A stretch of DNA of 35,307 nucleotides from positions 1 to 35,307 of IMG/VR virus record IMGVR_UViG_3300042545_001295; one strand, given 5' to 3'. The position numbers were made by a program, and so were the translations under genes. Of this stretch, positions 1 through 8,575 are shown piece after piece (the stretch's first letter is position 1; every line of letters starts with the position of its first letter). The DNA is from a virus. The notes under the pieces are model-generated. The model did not search any database and was not told where the DNA came from. It worked only from the letters and a program-made list of their open reading frames with translations.

Positions 1-104
1 TATACACACTAACTGGTCCATATGGCGTGTGGTTGTTAATTAATTGTATAAGCGGTATTATACTTCAGTCTATAGTATTAATTTGCTGGTCAAAATATAA
101 ATGA
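1..104 (+). CDS. C-terminal end of a small membrane protein (partial)
   Basis: The frame starting at base 3 is open from the window edge to TGA at 102-104. The visible 33 residues contain a long hydrophobic stretch (VWLLINCISGIILQSIVLICW) ending in the basic tail SKYK, typical of a C-terminal transmembrane helix. The gene begins outside the window. The next gene starts 4 nt after the stop, as in the rest of this operon. No family is recognised, and an unused open frame cannot be excluded. Confidence 0.45.
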   Translation, partial: YTLTGPYGVWLLINCISGIILQSIVLICWSKYK

Positions 105-108
105 TGTT

Positions 109-411
109 ATGAAAGAGATTCAATTTATGTCAGAACTAACTGAAGCAGAAGTACGTCAACTGCTATTTGATATCTACGAGCGAGTACCAATCGCTGGTGA
201 GGATCTTTCCTATTCAGCATTGCCAGATAAAATTACTCGTTATATCAATGAAGCGCATCGTCTCTTCAAACTAGAAGAAGCGGTAACAAAATATATTGTT
301 GACGAATGCAATAATGGAGATATTGGTGTTCAAGATCCAATTAACTTTTTGCTTGCATCTCATCGTATGCTGAGATATAATCTACACGATACTTGGAAAG
401 AAGAATATTAA
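109..411 (+). CDS. hypothetical protein, 100 aa
   Basis: A soluble acidic protein of unknown function. It is predicted to be mostly helical and has no recognisable motif. The start is the first ATG after the preceding stop; no Shine-Dalgarno site is visible. The next gene begins 1 nt after the stop, so the two are probably translated from one mRNA. Confidence 0.7.
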   Translation: MKEIQFMSELTEAEVRQLLFDIYERVPIAGEDLSYSALPDKITRYINEAHRLFKLEEAVTKYIVDECNNGDIGVQDPINFLLASHRMLRYNLHDTWKEEY

Positions 412-412
412 T

Positions 413-1003
413 ATGATACTGGATACTTATATAACTAACATTTGGAGAGTCTTTAAACATCCGTCATTGCTGTTTAATAGTTTTTATTGGTGGGATATAC
501 GATACAAAATATCTGCATTTTTTAATCCACGTCAAAAGTGGTTGACAAAAACTATTCCAAATACATGGTGTGACAAGGTAACGCTTATTCCACACTTGCT
601 TTTTGCTTGTCTAACACACTATGTAGAAGACGAAAAAGGTCTTCAAGATCATACTGATTGGACTGAAGATCTTGAAAAGGGATATATCTCGCAAGAGTAT
701 GTCGATAGCGTTAAAAACACTGATAATGAACTTCGTGAAGTTTATAATTATATTAAAACTGAACGTCCCGAACTTGAAAAACAACATGAGAATTCTTATC
801 CGACACCAAGTTCAAAAGCAATAAATGATATTTTTGTTGAGAATAAAGATGGAAGCTGTACAATGAGAAGCTGTGAGGAGCTTTATGGTATGCCATATAA
901 AGAAGCATATGCTGAGGTTCGTCGTCTTGAAGCGCTAATTGAAGAAAAAGATATGTGGGCTATGAACACTATCGTTAAACACTATCAAAAAATGTGGACA
1001 TGA
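413..1003 (+). CDS. conserved phage hypothetical protein, 196 aa
   Basis: Function unknown. The N-terminal part is rich in aromatic residues and carries a segment (NPRQKWLTKTIPNTW, about residues 38-52) of a kind I associate with hypothetical proteins of large phages. That is a recollection, not a search result. The C-terminal third is charged and probably coiled coil (YKEAYAEVRRLEALIEEK). It overlaps the next gene through ATGA at 1000-1003. Confidence 0.75.
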   Translation: MILDTYITNIWRVFKHPSLLFNSFYWWDIRYKISAFFNPRQKWLTKTIPNTWCDKVTLIPHLLFACLTHYVEDEKGLQDHTDWTEDLEKGYISQEYVDSVKNTDNELREVYNYIKTERPELEKQHENSYPTPSSKAINDIFVENKDGSCTMRSCEELYGMPYKEAYAEVRRLEALIEEKDMWAMNTIVKHYQKMWT

Positions 1004-1809
1004 ACATCCAAAGTTGTCTAGAGTGCGATGCTTTAGCAAGTCATGGCTATAATGACGGTCCATGTGATAAACATACAAATATGAAATATAAATCAGTAGA
1101 AGAACTAAAAGAACATATTCTAAGTGAAATAGAGGATGGTGATATATTTGAAGAGTATCTCTTTAAAAAATATCCTCGTTTGTTTCCAACTAATGAGAAT
1201 GGAGAGTTATTGCCACAAAGTCAACGTTGTTGGAATGATTGTCCAATTGGATGGATGAGCATTGTCGATTCATTGTTTGGTTGTATTGATGACTATGTGT
1301 CTAATCATAAGCATACTGAAATTAATCCTAAGCAAAGGCTTCGTCTAAAGTTTCGTCAACTATATTGGAAGTATGTGAGAGATCCAATTTATAGAAAGTT
1401 CAATCCATATAGAGATTTTGAAAAGCGACTGCCCAAAGGTGCAAAGTTTGCTTCTCCAAGCAATGAAGAGAGAGAGAAAATTAACAAAACTTTTGCTGCA
1501 CGTATTCGTAATATTGTAAGTACAATTGATAAAATTCTTTTTAATCGTCTAGATCTTTATATTGGAGTCTCTCCACCTTCTGTAACGATTGCTCAATACA
1601 AAGAAAAGTTTGGCACACTACGTGTCTATTATGATGGTGGCAATGATGTTGTAAAAGGTATGGTTCGTTATGCCGAACATCTTTCTTCACTTACTTGCCA
1701 ATATACTGGAAAGCGTGGACAACTATGCAAGCGTGGATCGTGGTATACTACATTGTGTGATGAAGAAGCACAGAAAGAAGGTTATAAACCAGTAGACGAA
1801 GAAATTTAA
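1000..1809 (+). CDS. conserved phage hypothetical protein with Cys-rich ends, about 269 aa
   Basis: Function unknown. Cysteines near the N-terminus (CLECDA...GPCDKH) and in the last 40 residues (SLTCQYTGKRGQLC...TLCDE) suggest zinc sites. The segment AQYKEKFGTLRVYYDGG followed by a Cys-rich tail resembles a protein type common in tailed phages. I chose the ATG at 1000 rather than 994 because it gives the ATGA stop/start overlap used repeatedly in this operon. Confidence 0.75.
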   Translation: MNIQSCLECDALASHGYNDGPCDKHTNMKYKSVEELKEHILSEIEDGDIFEEYLFKKYPRLFPTNENGELLPQSQRCWNDCPIGWMSIVDSLFGCIDDYVSNHKHTEINPKQRLRLKFRQLYWKYVRDPIYRKFNPYRDFEKRLPKGAKFASPSNEEREKINKTFAARIRNIVSTIDKILFNRLDLYIGVSPPSVTIAQYKEKFGTLRVYYDGGNDVVKGMVRYAEHLSSLTCQYTGKRGQLCKRGSWYTTLCDEEAQKEGYKPVDEEI

Positions 1810-1813
1810 CGTT

Positions 1814-2419
1814 ATGGAAAAAAATACCTTTATAGCAAAAGCAGTAAATGAATTGCTTGATGATGGATTTTCAGTAAAACTTATTATGACAAAAGCTATA
1901 GATGGTAAATATGGCGGTTGGTTTGATGATAATAAAGATCAAAAAGAATTTGTAGTCGCAATGAAACGCGACTGTGCATTTGAAATATTTGTGCATGAAT
2001 ATTCTCATTACTTACAATGGAAACATCATCGTAAATTCTTTAATTCAAAAGTGAAAGGATGTGACATTTTGTTCAACTGGCTTGATGGTAAGAGATACTC
2101 TAAAAAGATAGTATCTCAGGCAGTAAAGGATGCTATAGAATTGGAATGGCATTGTGAGTGTATTGCACTTCAAACTATCAAAAAATATAAACTTGATATT
2201 GATGTCGATAACTACACACGAGGCGCAAACTGCTATCTATTCTTTTATCATACTGTTGAAAAATTAAGATCATGGACTAAAAATAGTAAATCTCCATACT
2301 CTCCAGCTCTTAGAAAACTTTCATCAACACAATTGCATTCATTAGATTTTTACTTAGATCCTAATAACTATAACGACAAACTTAAAAAAAGACACGAGAA
2401 AATATGCAGTCAATTATGA
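1814..2419 (+). CDS. HExxH zinc metallopeptidase-like protein, 201 aa
   Basis: Residues about 57-67 read IFVHEYSHYLQ, the HExxH zinc-binding and catalytic motif. A later ELEWHCECIA (about residue 112) supplies a glutamate that could be the third ligand, as in gluzincin-like enzymes. Family knowledge would place it among small phage proteins of the IrrE/SprT-like metallopeptidase fold. The substrate is unknown. It ends in an ATGA overlap with the following phosphoesterase gene. Confidence 0.7.
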   Translation: MEKNTFIAKAVNELLDDGFSVKLIMTKAIDGKYGGWFDDNKDQKEFVVAMKRDCAFEIFVHEYSHYLQWKHHRKFFNSKVKGCDILFNWLDGKRYSKKIVSQAVKDAIELEWHCECIALQTIKKYKLDIDVDNYTRGANCYLFFYHTVEKLRSWTKNSKSPYSPALRKLSSTQLHSLDFYLDPNNYNDKLKKRHEKICSQL

Positions 2420-3087
2420 GCAAACCAATTTATATAGTAGGAGACATCCATGGCAAATGGGATCAGCTTTTCTTAAAAATTAAAGCATCAGAGATTCGCA
2501 ACTTCACACTGATTGGTGTGGGTGATTTGGGTATTGGATTTTTAAATACTGAAAGACAAGCTCGCCAGTTTGACTATATCAATAGCTTTTTTGGCGGCAA
2601 GGGCATTGACTTTATTGGCATTCGTGGCAATCATGACGATCCTGCTTATTTTGATGGTAATGTCGATTTTAGTAATTTTAAGTTACTCCCAGACTATACA
2701 TCAATGACTCTAAATGATAAAGAGTTTTTGTTTGTTGGAGGTGCTGTTAGTATTGATCGTAAGTTACGAAAAGAAGGAGTGTCGTATTGGGCTAATGAAA
2801 AGTTTGTTTTAGATCATTCTAAAATAAAGCGTTGTGATGTACTTGTGACTCATAGCACACCCACATGGAGTGGTCCATTTGACAAAGATGGAATTTCTAG
2901 TTGGTGTGATCGTGATGAGACTCTCTGGGATGAGTGTTTGCAAGAACGCAAAGATCATGATGTGTTAATCAAACTTTGCGGAGCGTCTCGCCACTATTGC
3001 GGTCATTTTCATACCTCATCTTCAGTTGACTTTGATGGATGTGTGAGTACAATATTAGACGAACTAGAAATCGGAGAAATAAGATGA
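2416..3087 (+). CDS. calcineurin-like metallophosphoesterase, 223 aa
   Basis: The metallophosphoesterase motifs are present in order: GDIHGKWD near the N-terminus, GVGDLGIG (a variant of GDxxDxG), GNHDD, VTHSTP and a C-terminal GHFHTS. These residues bind a di-metal centre that hydrolyses phosphoesters. The substrate cannot be told from sequence; protein phosphatase and nucleotide phosphodiesterase are both possible. The start at 2416 makes an ATGA overlap with the upstream stop, and the protein then begins MSKPIYIVGDIHG, as usual for the fold. Confidence 0.88.
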   Translation: MSKPIYIVGDIHGKWDQLFLKIKASEIRNFTLIGVGDLGIGFLNTERQARQFDYINSFFGGKGIDFIGIRGNHDDPAYFDGNVDFSNFKLLPDYTSMTLNDKEFLFVGGAVSIDRKLRKEGVSYWANEKFVLDHSKIKRCDVLVTHSTPTWSGPFDKDGISSWCDRDETLWDECLQERKDHDVLIKLCGASRHYCGHFHTSSSVDFDGCVSTILDELEIGEIR

Positions 3088-3377
3088 ACAAACAACTCAC
3101 CATTGAAGAATTAAATAAAATTTTAGATTCATATATTGCTTTGAAAAAAGTAATGGATAAAGCGTATGATGCAGGGTTTATGGATATTAATGGTTCATTT
3201 TATAACACTGTTTGGAAAGCATTTGAAGATGCAGTAGATATTGTTGATCCAGAAAGTTGGATTATGTGGTATATCTATGACAATGATATGGGAGAAAGAG
3301 GAATGCAAGTAAAGATTGGTGATGAAGAATTTTCGGTTGAAAATAGAAGAGATTTATTGAAGGTAATGAATTCTTAA
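3084..3377 (+). CDS. hypothetical protein, 97 aa
   Basis: An acidic protein with no recognised domain. The start at 3084 overlaps the upstream stop as ATGA and has a GGAG Shine-Dalgarno-like sequence about 8 nt upstream, one of the few clear ribosome binding sites in the window. A longer reading from 3039 would lie inside the preceding gene and is less likely. Confidence 0.7.
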   Translation: MNKQLTIEELNKILDSYIALKKVMDKAYDAGFMDINGSFYNTVWKAFEDAVDIVDPESWIMWYIYDNDMGERGMQVKIGDEEFSVENRRDLLKVMNS

Positions 3378-3380
3378 ATT

Positions 3381-3572
3381 ATGAATATTATCGTTGTAAT
3401 TTTATTGGTTATTCATACAGCTTTGTGCATGGTTGCTGGTTTTTGGATGGGTGTTAATGAAACGCATCGTGAAGCATATGAAAATGGTCATATGAGCATT
3501 GAGCGTGTCGGTGATAAAAGAAATTACCGTTGGATAGAAACTCATAAATTAGGATACGATTATGACGAATGA
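3381..3572 (+). CDS. small single-pass membrane protein, 63 aa
   Basis: The first 25 residues (MNIIVVILLVIHTALCMVAG...) form a hydrophobic helix, either an N-terminal anchor or an uncleaved signal. A hydrophilic tail rich in charged and aromatic residues follows. Function unknown. Its end overlaps the start of another tiny membrane protein at 3562. Confidence 0.65.
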   Translation: MNIIVVILLVIHTALCMVAGFWMGVNETHREAYENGHMSIERVGDKRNYRWIETHKLGYDYDE

Positions 3573-3660
3573 AATATCAATTATTTTATACAGCGTTTCA
3601 ATGATTATTTTTGCAATCGCCGCTCTTATTATTTTTGAAAAATACGACGATGACAAATAA
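3562..3660 (+). CDS. very small membrane protein, 32 aa
   Basis: ATG at 3562 lies inside the end of the preceding gene. The protein has one hydrophobic segment (ISIILYSVSMIIFAIAALIIF) followed by the acidic tail EKYDDDK. The tandem arrangement of two tiny membrane proteins, and a stop codon that forms part of the downstream promoter box, support a real gene. No function can be assigned. Confidence 0.55.
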   Translation: MTNEISIILYSVSMIIFAIAALIIFEKYDDDK

Positions 3661-3676
3661 AAAACTAGAATATAAA
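3655..3676 (+). promoter_or_regulatory. A6CTA promoter-like box upstream of 3684
   Basis: AAATAAAAAACTA, GAA, then TATAAA; ATG follows 7 nt later. The stop codon of the upstream gene is inside the box. It is one of 25 copies of the same box in the window. Confidence 0.7.
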
Positions 3677-3683
3677 AACACAT

Positions 3684-3938
3684 ATGAATGGTAAATTTTT
3701 TAGATGCGATTGCGGACATGGTGGACTTTATGTAAGTCATGATCCAGATTTTGGAACAGATTTCGCTCATTTTCAATATGATATTTCTAGAGGTTTTCTT
3801 TTCAGAATCAAACAAGCGTGGATGACTTTAAGAGGAAAACCTTACACCGATATGATTATTCTCAGCGATCAAGAATTAGCAAATCTCGTTGATCATTTAG
3901 CAGAAATTCAAAATCTTGAATACAAAAAAGATTACTAA
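3684..3938 (+). CDS. conserved phage hypothetical protein, 84 aa
   Basis: A small protein with an N-terminal CDCGHGGLYV segment and a WMTLRGKPYTDMIIL segment, a pattern I recall from many tailed-phage hypothetical proteins. The two cysteines could bind metal, but no second pair is visible. It is the first gene after an A6CTA box and probably heads the transcript that continues into thyX, which starts 4 nt downstream. Confidence 0.75.
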   Translation: MNGKFFRCDCGHGGLYVSHDPDFGTDFAHFQYDISRGFLFRIKQAWMTLRGKPYTDMIILSDQELANLVDHLAEIQNLEYKKDY

Positions 3939-3942
3939 TATT

Positions 3943-4620
3943 ATGATAAATAAAGTAGAACTAATTGGACACTATGGATCAGACGAAATTATTGCATGTA
4001 GTGCATGGACAAGTACATCAAGAGAATTAAATGATGAAAAGAAATCGCGCATTCCTAAACTCATCGACATGCTCTGGTCTAACGGTCACGAAACACCGTT
4101 TGAGAAAGGTAGTGTGCATTTTCTTGTTGATACCGATGTTAGCGCTCATATTCACCTGCTCAAGCATCGCATTGCTAGTATTAATGCTGAATCAGCCCGA
4201 TACAAAGAATTGAATGATGATAAGTATTACATTCCTACTGATTGGATTGCATTAGACAATGCAGATGAAGATGGTTGTGCTGGCAATTCACATGAATCTA
4301 TATCTGTTTATAGTTGGGCAGGAGTTCTTGAAGAGTATACGCAAATGGGCAATAAGTATTATCATCAGTGTCTAGAGGAACTTACACCCATTCTTGGTCG
4401 CAAACGAGCAAAAGAAAGCGCACGATTTTTTAAAACTTACAATTCTCAAATTCAATCTGATGTACAATTTAATATGAGAAGTTTTGCAAACTTTTTGAAG
4501 CTTCGTAACTCTGAGCATGCACAAAAAGAAATTAGAGAGATTGCTGAGAAGATGCTTGAACTTGTAAAAAATATTGAAGGTGAACCATTTAAACATACAC
4601 TACAAGCTTGGAAATTTTAA
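3943..4620 (+). CDS. thyX: flavin-dependent thymidylate synthase ThyX, about 225 aa
   Basis: ThyX makes dTMP from dUMP using FAD, NADPH and methylene-tetrahydrofolate. The diagnostic ThyX motif is at about residues 66-80: KHRIASINAESARY, matching RHRxxSxNxxSxRY with Lys in place of the first Arg. Flanking features also fit (GHETPFEKGSVHFLVD before it, and QSDVQFNMRSFANFLKLRNSEHAQKEIREIAEKM near the C-terminus). The length is normal for the family. I start at 3943, 4 nt after the previous stop, because the protein then begins with the expected beta strand (MINKVELIGHYGSDE). It supplies thymidine nucleotides for replication. Confidence 0.95.
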   Translation: MINKVELIGHYGSDEIIACSAWTSTSRELNDEKKSRIPKLIDMLWSNGHETPFEKGSVHFLVDTDVSAHIHLLKHRIASINAESARYKELNDDKYYIPTDWIALDNADEDGCAGNSHESISVYSWAGVLEEYTQMGNKYYHQCLEELTPILGRKRAKESARFFKTYNSQIQSDVQFNMRSFANFLKLRNSEHAQKEIREIAEKMLELVKNIEGEPFKHTLQAWKF

Positions 4621-4624
4621 TATT

Positions 4625-4921
4625 ATGAATTATATGAAAACAGAACCAATTAAAATAACTATTGAAGGTGGATTTCGTCCAGATAAAACCATTCATTTGA
4701 CACTCGGTCCAGATGCCAATATTGAAGATTGGATTGAAACATTCAAAACAATACTTTTCCATCAAACTTTTGATGAAACTATTATAAAAGATGTATTCGA
4801 AACTCGTGAATATAATGAATGGGTTGATGAGATAGAATATGACATCAGTGATCTTGAAGATCGTGATGATATTAATATTTCTTGCAAATCTTCTAAACTT
4901 AATTGGAAAACTGAATTTTAA
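4625..4921 (+). CDS. hypothetical protein, 98 aa
   Basis: An acidic protein of unknown function that follows thyX by 4 nt. An upstream in-frame extension would overlap thyX, so I take ATG 4625. The middle contains GPDANIEDWIETFKTIL, a probable amphipathic helix. No homologue is recognised. Confidence 0.7.
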   Translation: MNYMKTEPIKITIEGGFRPDKTIHLTLGPDANIEDWIETFKTILFHQTFDETIIKDVFETREYNEWVDEIEYDISDLEDRDDINISCKSSKLNWKTEF

Positions 4922-4980
4922 AAAAAAAGATTCACATGGCTTAACTAATATCAAATTATATTGGTTAAATAGTCAGATAA

Positions 4981-5193
4981 GTGAACTTCAAAAACAGAGA
5001 AGAAGCTATAACTTTACTAAAGGAACATAACATAAATGTTTCAAATGACCTTTATGTACTCTACCCAAAAATTGGATTTTTTCCAACCGATGCTTACAAA
5101 GCAATAAACTATCTCGTAGACGATTGCGGATTTGGATTAAAGTATGTTGATGTCACCTCAATAAATAATTCATATGATTCCTCGAAAAAGTAG
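4981..5193 (+). CDS. hypothetical protein, 70 aa, GTG start
   Basis: A short reading frame from GTG 4981. No good ATG is available. The reading EEAITLLKEHNINVSND...YKAINYLVDDCGFGLKYVDVT resembles a small helical phage protein, without a known name. It overlaps the next gene by 20 nt. Confidence 0.6.
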   Translation: MNFKNREEAITLLKEHNINVSNDLYVLYPKIGFFPTDAYKAINYLVDDCGFGLKYVDVTSINNSYDSSKK

Positions 5194-5386
5194 ATTTAGA
5201 ATTGTTAGACGATCTGATGATAATACCTATGACATTCTTTATAATGTTGGAAATGGTAAAGTTGACTTTGTTTCAAATCATGATACATATGAAGAAGCAG
5301 AAAGAGAATTAGAAACTGCCACTCAAGAAGATATAAATAAATTTAAACAATCATTTAAAGAATTTTTTAACAAACAACAAGCATGA
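5174..5386 (+). CDS. hypothetical protein, 70 aa
   Basis: A small basic-to-acidic protein (RFRIVRRSDDNTYDILYNVGNGKVDFVSNHDTYEEAERELE) whose beta strands followed by a helix resemble small phage proteins of unknown role. The stop overlaps the next start as ATGA (5383-5386), which supports both genes. Confidence 0.7.
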   Translation: MIPRKSRFRIVRRSDDNTYDILYNVGNGKVDFVSNHDTYEEAERELETATQEDINKFKQSFKEFFNKQQA

Positions 5387-6498
5387 ATATAAAACAACAA
5401 GTAATCCAAGCCAAACGAGACGGAATGTCATTTAATGAAATTCAAAGAACCTTTGGCGTTCCTCGTTCAACAGCTTTTGATTGGGTCAAAGCTTATGAAA
5501 AACAATCTCAATCAAATTATGATACCGACTTTTTCAATTTCGAGTCAGGTAGTGATAACGAAGTTCAAGGACATATAAATGAGAATCTTCAAAGAGAAAA
5601 GCCAGCAAGGTTTAAAAAGACAGAAGATGAGGTATTTTCTTTCTTAGAACAACTAGCACCTATCAAAGTTACCGTTCCTCAGACCTCTACATACGTCAAA
5701 GAGTCTAATGACTATGCTGTTGTTATTGGTGATATGCATTTCCCAAAACATTGCCCAAAAACATTGGAAATCTTTTTTGAAGTTGTAGCAGAACTGAGAC
5801 CCAAGACAATTGTTCTTAATGGTGATACTCTCGATCTGTTTGCTGTCTCTCGCTACTCTAAAGATATTAGACATCAATATTCATTACTTGATGAAAGAGT
5901 TGCTTATCAATCGTTCTTGAAAGAATTGATTAGTCTAGCACCAGATGATGCAATCATTTATGAAGTTAATGCTAATCATAGCGGTAATGATGTTAATGGC
6001 CGTTGGTGGCGCTATCTATCTGAAAGAATCGGTGAACTTGGATGTTTACCAGAAATTAGAGAAAGACTATCATATGAAGAAGTATTTCTTGGCGAGTTTA
6101 ATGAAACAGTAAATCTGGTAGATTATGTTAACCTCACAGATGATTTTGTTATTATGCACGGTGATGTTGTTCGTAAGAATGGTGGTTATTCAGCAAGAGG
6201 AATGCTTGATAAGTTCAACATCTCATTGATGCATAACCATACCCATAGGTTTGGTGCTACTGCGCAAAGAATTCCAGGCATTGGTAAGCGTCCAGATACA
6301 CAAGTTTATGCTTGGGAAAATGCGTGTGCTTGTGATTTGAAACCTATTTATGCATCTGCTCCAAACTGGCAAAATGGTTTTAGTATCGTTGGATTGGATG
6401 AATGTAATGGCGCTCAACCTTATTCGGTTGAACAAGTCAGAGTTGATAATGGAATGGCTCATGTAGCCACCCTTGGAAAAACTATCGTAGCAGGTTAA
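5383..6498 (+). CDS. metallophosphoesterase with an N-terminal helix-turn-helix, 371 aa
   Basis: Residues 1-40 (QVIQAKRDGMSFNEIQRTFGVPRSTAFDWVKAYE) form a resolvase/transposase-like helix-turn-helix. From about residue 110 a calcineurin-like phosphoesterase follows: VIGDMHFPKH, VLNGDTLDLF, EVNANHSG and MHGDVVRKNGG...MHNHTHRFG, giving the metal-binding Asp, His and Asn ligands. Phage proteins with an HTH fused to this fold are often called DNA-repair exonucleases, but no activity can be proven here. DNA targeting by the HTH is an inference. The gene closes the first operon; its TAA stop is part of the TAAATA box of the next gene. Confidence 0.85.
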   Translation: MNIKQQVIQAKRDGMSFNEIQRTFGVPRSTAFDWVKAYEKQSQSNYDTDFFNFESGSDNEVQGHINENLQREKPARFKKTEDEVFSFLEQLAPIKVTVPQTSTYVKESNDYAVVIGDMHFPKHCPKTLEIFFEVVAELRPKTIVLNGDTLDLFAVSRYSKDIRHQYSLLDERVAYQSFLKELISLAPDDAIIYEVNANHSGNDVNGRWWRYLSERIGELGCLPEIRERLSYEEVFLGEFNETVNLVDYVNLTDDFVIMHGDVVRKNGGYSARGMLDKFNISLMHNHTHRFGATAQRIPGIGKRPDTQVYAWENACACDLKPIYASAPNWQNGFSIVGLDECNGAQPYSVEQVRVDNGMAHVATLGKTIVAG

Positions 6499-6501
6499 AT
6501 A
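6496..6501 (+). promoter_or_regulatory. TAAATA late-promoter-like box upstream of 6507
   Basis: TAAATA then TTACA (5 nt) then GTG. It matches the T4 late-promoter core and the spacing seen before nine other genes here. It overlaps the upstream stop codon. Confidence 0.55.
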
Positions 6502-6506
6502 TTACA

Positions 6507-7391
6507 GTGGACAGTTTCGATATTTTCTTTGAAAAAAGAGAAAAAAATCCTCTTAGAAAGCAAGAATTGAAAGATCTTAAAACTCTTTCAAAACAATCTA
6601 TATTTAAGAGAGAACTTTCTAAAAAATTAAAACAGCAAAAAGTTCAAGATACTTATAAATTATTAAAATTAAGAAATCCAGAATCTGCTGATAGATTTTT
6701 AAAACAAACCGAAGAAAAATTAAGAGAGCGTATATTAAAACCAACGGTATCAAAAAGAAACTATATTAAATTTGTCATACGTGGCGTTGATGAATTAAGT
6801 CATCAAGGTATTGAAATCAATATCAAAAAAGATGAAAAATTTCTTAATACTCCAAGTAGAATAAGAGTAATAAATCAATTAAAAGTTACAGTTCCTGAGT
6901 TTTTAAAAAGAGTTTATGGTATTTTGCCATTAAAAAGACCAAAGGTCGTAATTACAGATATAAAAAACGAAAACATATCATATGATCCGAACGACATTGT
7001 ACCTGCTTATTATTCCAGAGGAGTGATTTATTTAGATCAACACTATACCGATAGACCAGATTTTTTGTTGCATGAATATGCTCACTTTATTGCTGATTTA
7101 ATTCCAAAACAATCATATCCAATATTATTAAAAGCGTATGTAGATATGTTAGATGAATACCATAGAAGAATTAAAAAGAAAAAAACATATAGATTGCAAG
7201 ATTCTAAAAGAGAAGATTACAAATTACAAAGAGAAAGGATAGCCAAACTTATGAAATGGCCATCTGCTTATTCTGTAAGTAATCCCGATGAATTTTTTGC
7301 AGAGATAATCACAAATTGGAAAAATGTGCCTAATAATGTAGCAACATATAAATTTAAAAATGCAGTTAAAAAAGTAATAACAAGACTATGA
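6507..7391 (+). CDS. HExxH metallopeptidase-like protein, 294 aa, GTG start
   Basis: The N-terminal third is lysine-rich and probably helical. Residues about 188-196 read LLHEYAHFI, an HExxH zinc site, and PDEFFAEI (about residue 256) offers the downstream glutamate ligand found in gluzincins. The substrate is unknown. Maturation of virion proteins is possible because the gene sits behind a late-type box, but that is inference. The GTG start is chosen because it lies 5 nt after the TAAATA box. It overlaps the next gene by 4 nt. Confidence 0.7.
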   Translation: MDSFDIFFEKREKNPLRKQELKDLKTLSKQSIFKRELSKKLKQQKVQDTYKLLKLRNPESADRFLKQTEEKLRERILKPTVSKRNYIKFVIRGVDELSHQGIEINIKKDEKFLNTPSRIRVINQLKVTVPEFLKRVYGILPLKRPKVVITDIKNENISYDPNDIVPAYYSRGVIYLDQHYTDRPDFLLHEYAHFIADLIPKQSYPILLKAYVDMLDEYHRRIKKKKTYRLQDSKREDYKLQRERIAKLMKWPSAYSVSNPDEFFAEIITNWKNVPNNVATYKFKNAVKKVITRL

Positions 7392-7582
7392 GCAAAGGTA
7401 AATACGAAGCGGAAATCAACAATTATTATTTCATCATGAATGATGATGATGTTATTGAAGTTTGGAGCGATTACGATGGGGAACATCCCGAAAGTTACAT
7501 TTATGTAAAGGCTGGATCTATCAAAAATGAAAAAGACTTCCATTGGGAAATTTCTGATTGGTTCATTAAGAATTTCGAATAA
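7388..7582 (+). CDS. hypothetical protein, 64 aa
   Basis: A short acidic protein (EINNYYFIMNDDDVIEVWSDYDGEHPESYIYVKAG...) with an ATGA overlap to the upstream stop. No domain is recognised. It is followed by a promoter box that starts a new unit. Confidence 0.65.
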   Translation: MSKGKYEAEINNYYFIMNDDDVIEVWSDYDGEHPESYIYVKAGSIKNEKDFHWEISDWFIKNFE

Positions 7583-7590
7583 AGATTCAT

Positions 7591-7612
7591 TAATAAAAAA
7601 CTAGAGTAATCT
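7591..7612 (+). promoter_or_regulatory. A6CTA promoter-like box upstream of 7619
   Basis: TAATAAAAAACTA, GAG, TAATCT, then 6 nt to ATG. It lies in the short gap before the RecA-fold ATPase gene. Confidence 0.75.
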
Positions 7613-7618
7613 AACGTC

Positions 7619-8575
7619 ATGTTATTAAATCACGAACATGTTGAATTTACTCGTATTGGAGATGTATCCATTCCAAATAGTTACTTTAATAGAATTAAAA
7701 CAGGAGATGATGAATTAGATTCTATATTCGGAGATGGTATATTGCCAGGATCTACGATGACTTTAATAGCAAAACCAGGAACTGGTAAAAGTGTATTTTC
7801 TTTAATTCTTTCAGAAAAGTTAACAACCAAGGGATACAAGGTTGGTTATACATCTGGAGAAGAAGATATTAGACAAATCGCATACAATGCGAAGCGTTTG
7901 AATGTTAAAAATTTAAAAATTGCCACAATCACAAATGTAGATGAAATCGTACAGCATATGAAGAATATGGATTTCTTGGTGATTGATAGCTTTCAATGTT
8001 TAACAACCGATAATGATTTGAATTCAAGACAAAAGGTTCAATATTTTGTCAACACATTGATTAAAAAAGCTAAAGTATACGATTGCGCTTTACTTTTCAT
8101 TGTTCAAATGACAACAAGCGGAGAACTGAAAGGCGGAACCACTTTACCATATGCTGTTGATGTTAATTTGAAAATTGACAAAGACGAAGAACTTGGTAAA
8201 GATTATAGAATAATCAATGTTTACAAGAATAGATTCGGACCAACAGCACAATACAAAGCAATCATGGAATCATCTGGATATACATTTTTGGGAGCGTATG
8301 AACCAGAGGAAAAAGTAAAAACCTCAAAAGTTTCAATATCACAAACAAGGAAGAATCATATCATTAATATGGTAGAACCACCTTTGATTACTGTTGCGCG
8401 TGTATCTGAAGAACTTGACATTAGCACACAAACTGCTAATAATATATTGAGAGAGTTGGTTGCAGAAAATAAATTATGCAAATATGGCAGAGGATCAGAA
8501 TCAGTATGGAAAGTGAATTCAATAAAAGATGAAACTTTTCTAAAAGAATTAGTCAAACAATTAGAATCGAAATAA
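7619..8575 (+). CDS. RecA-fold ATPase of the RadA/DnaB type with a C-terminal winged helix, 318 aa
   Basis: A single RecA-like domain shows Walker A (AKPGTGKSVFSLIL, about residues 51-64), the YTSGEED strand typical of RadA/KaiC-like proteins, and Walker B (MDFLVIDSFQ, about residue 118). A LLFIVQMTTSGELKGG sensor-like segment follows. The last 70 residues (TVARVSEELDISTQTANNILRELV) form a winged-helix DNA-binding domain. It could be a recombination or helicase-loading ATPase acting on phage DNA. Which one is not clear, and no zinc finger (RadA) or DnaB N-domain is present. The next gene starts at the last base of its stop codon. Confidence 0.8.
   Translation: MLLNHEHVEFTRIGDVSIPNSYFNRIKTGDDELDSIFGDGILPGSTMTLIAKPGTGKSVFSLILSEKLTTKGYKVGYTSGEEDIRQIAYNAKRLNVKNLKIATITNVDEIVQHMKNMDFLVIDSFQCLTTDNDLNSRQKVQYFVNTLIKKAKVYDCALLFIVQMTTSGELKGGTTLPYAVDVNLKIDKDEELGKDYRIINVYKNRFGPTAQYKAIMESSGYTFLGAYEPEEKVKTSKVSISQTRKNHIINMVEPPLITVARVSEELDISTQTANNILRELVAENKLCKYGRGSESVWKVNSIKDETFLKELVKQLESK

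Noticed and set aside
95-111. ATATAAATG before the gene at 109 as a late promoter
   Set aside because: It lies in the 3' coding end of the upstream gene and departs from the TAAATA-5-ATG pattern.
4839-5030. 63-codon frame overlapping the genes at 4625 and 4981
   Set aside because: Out of frame with both, and its composition follows the overlapping genes; no independent support.
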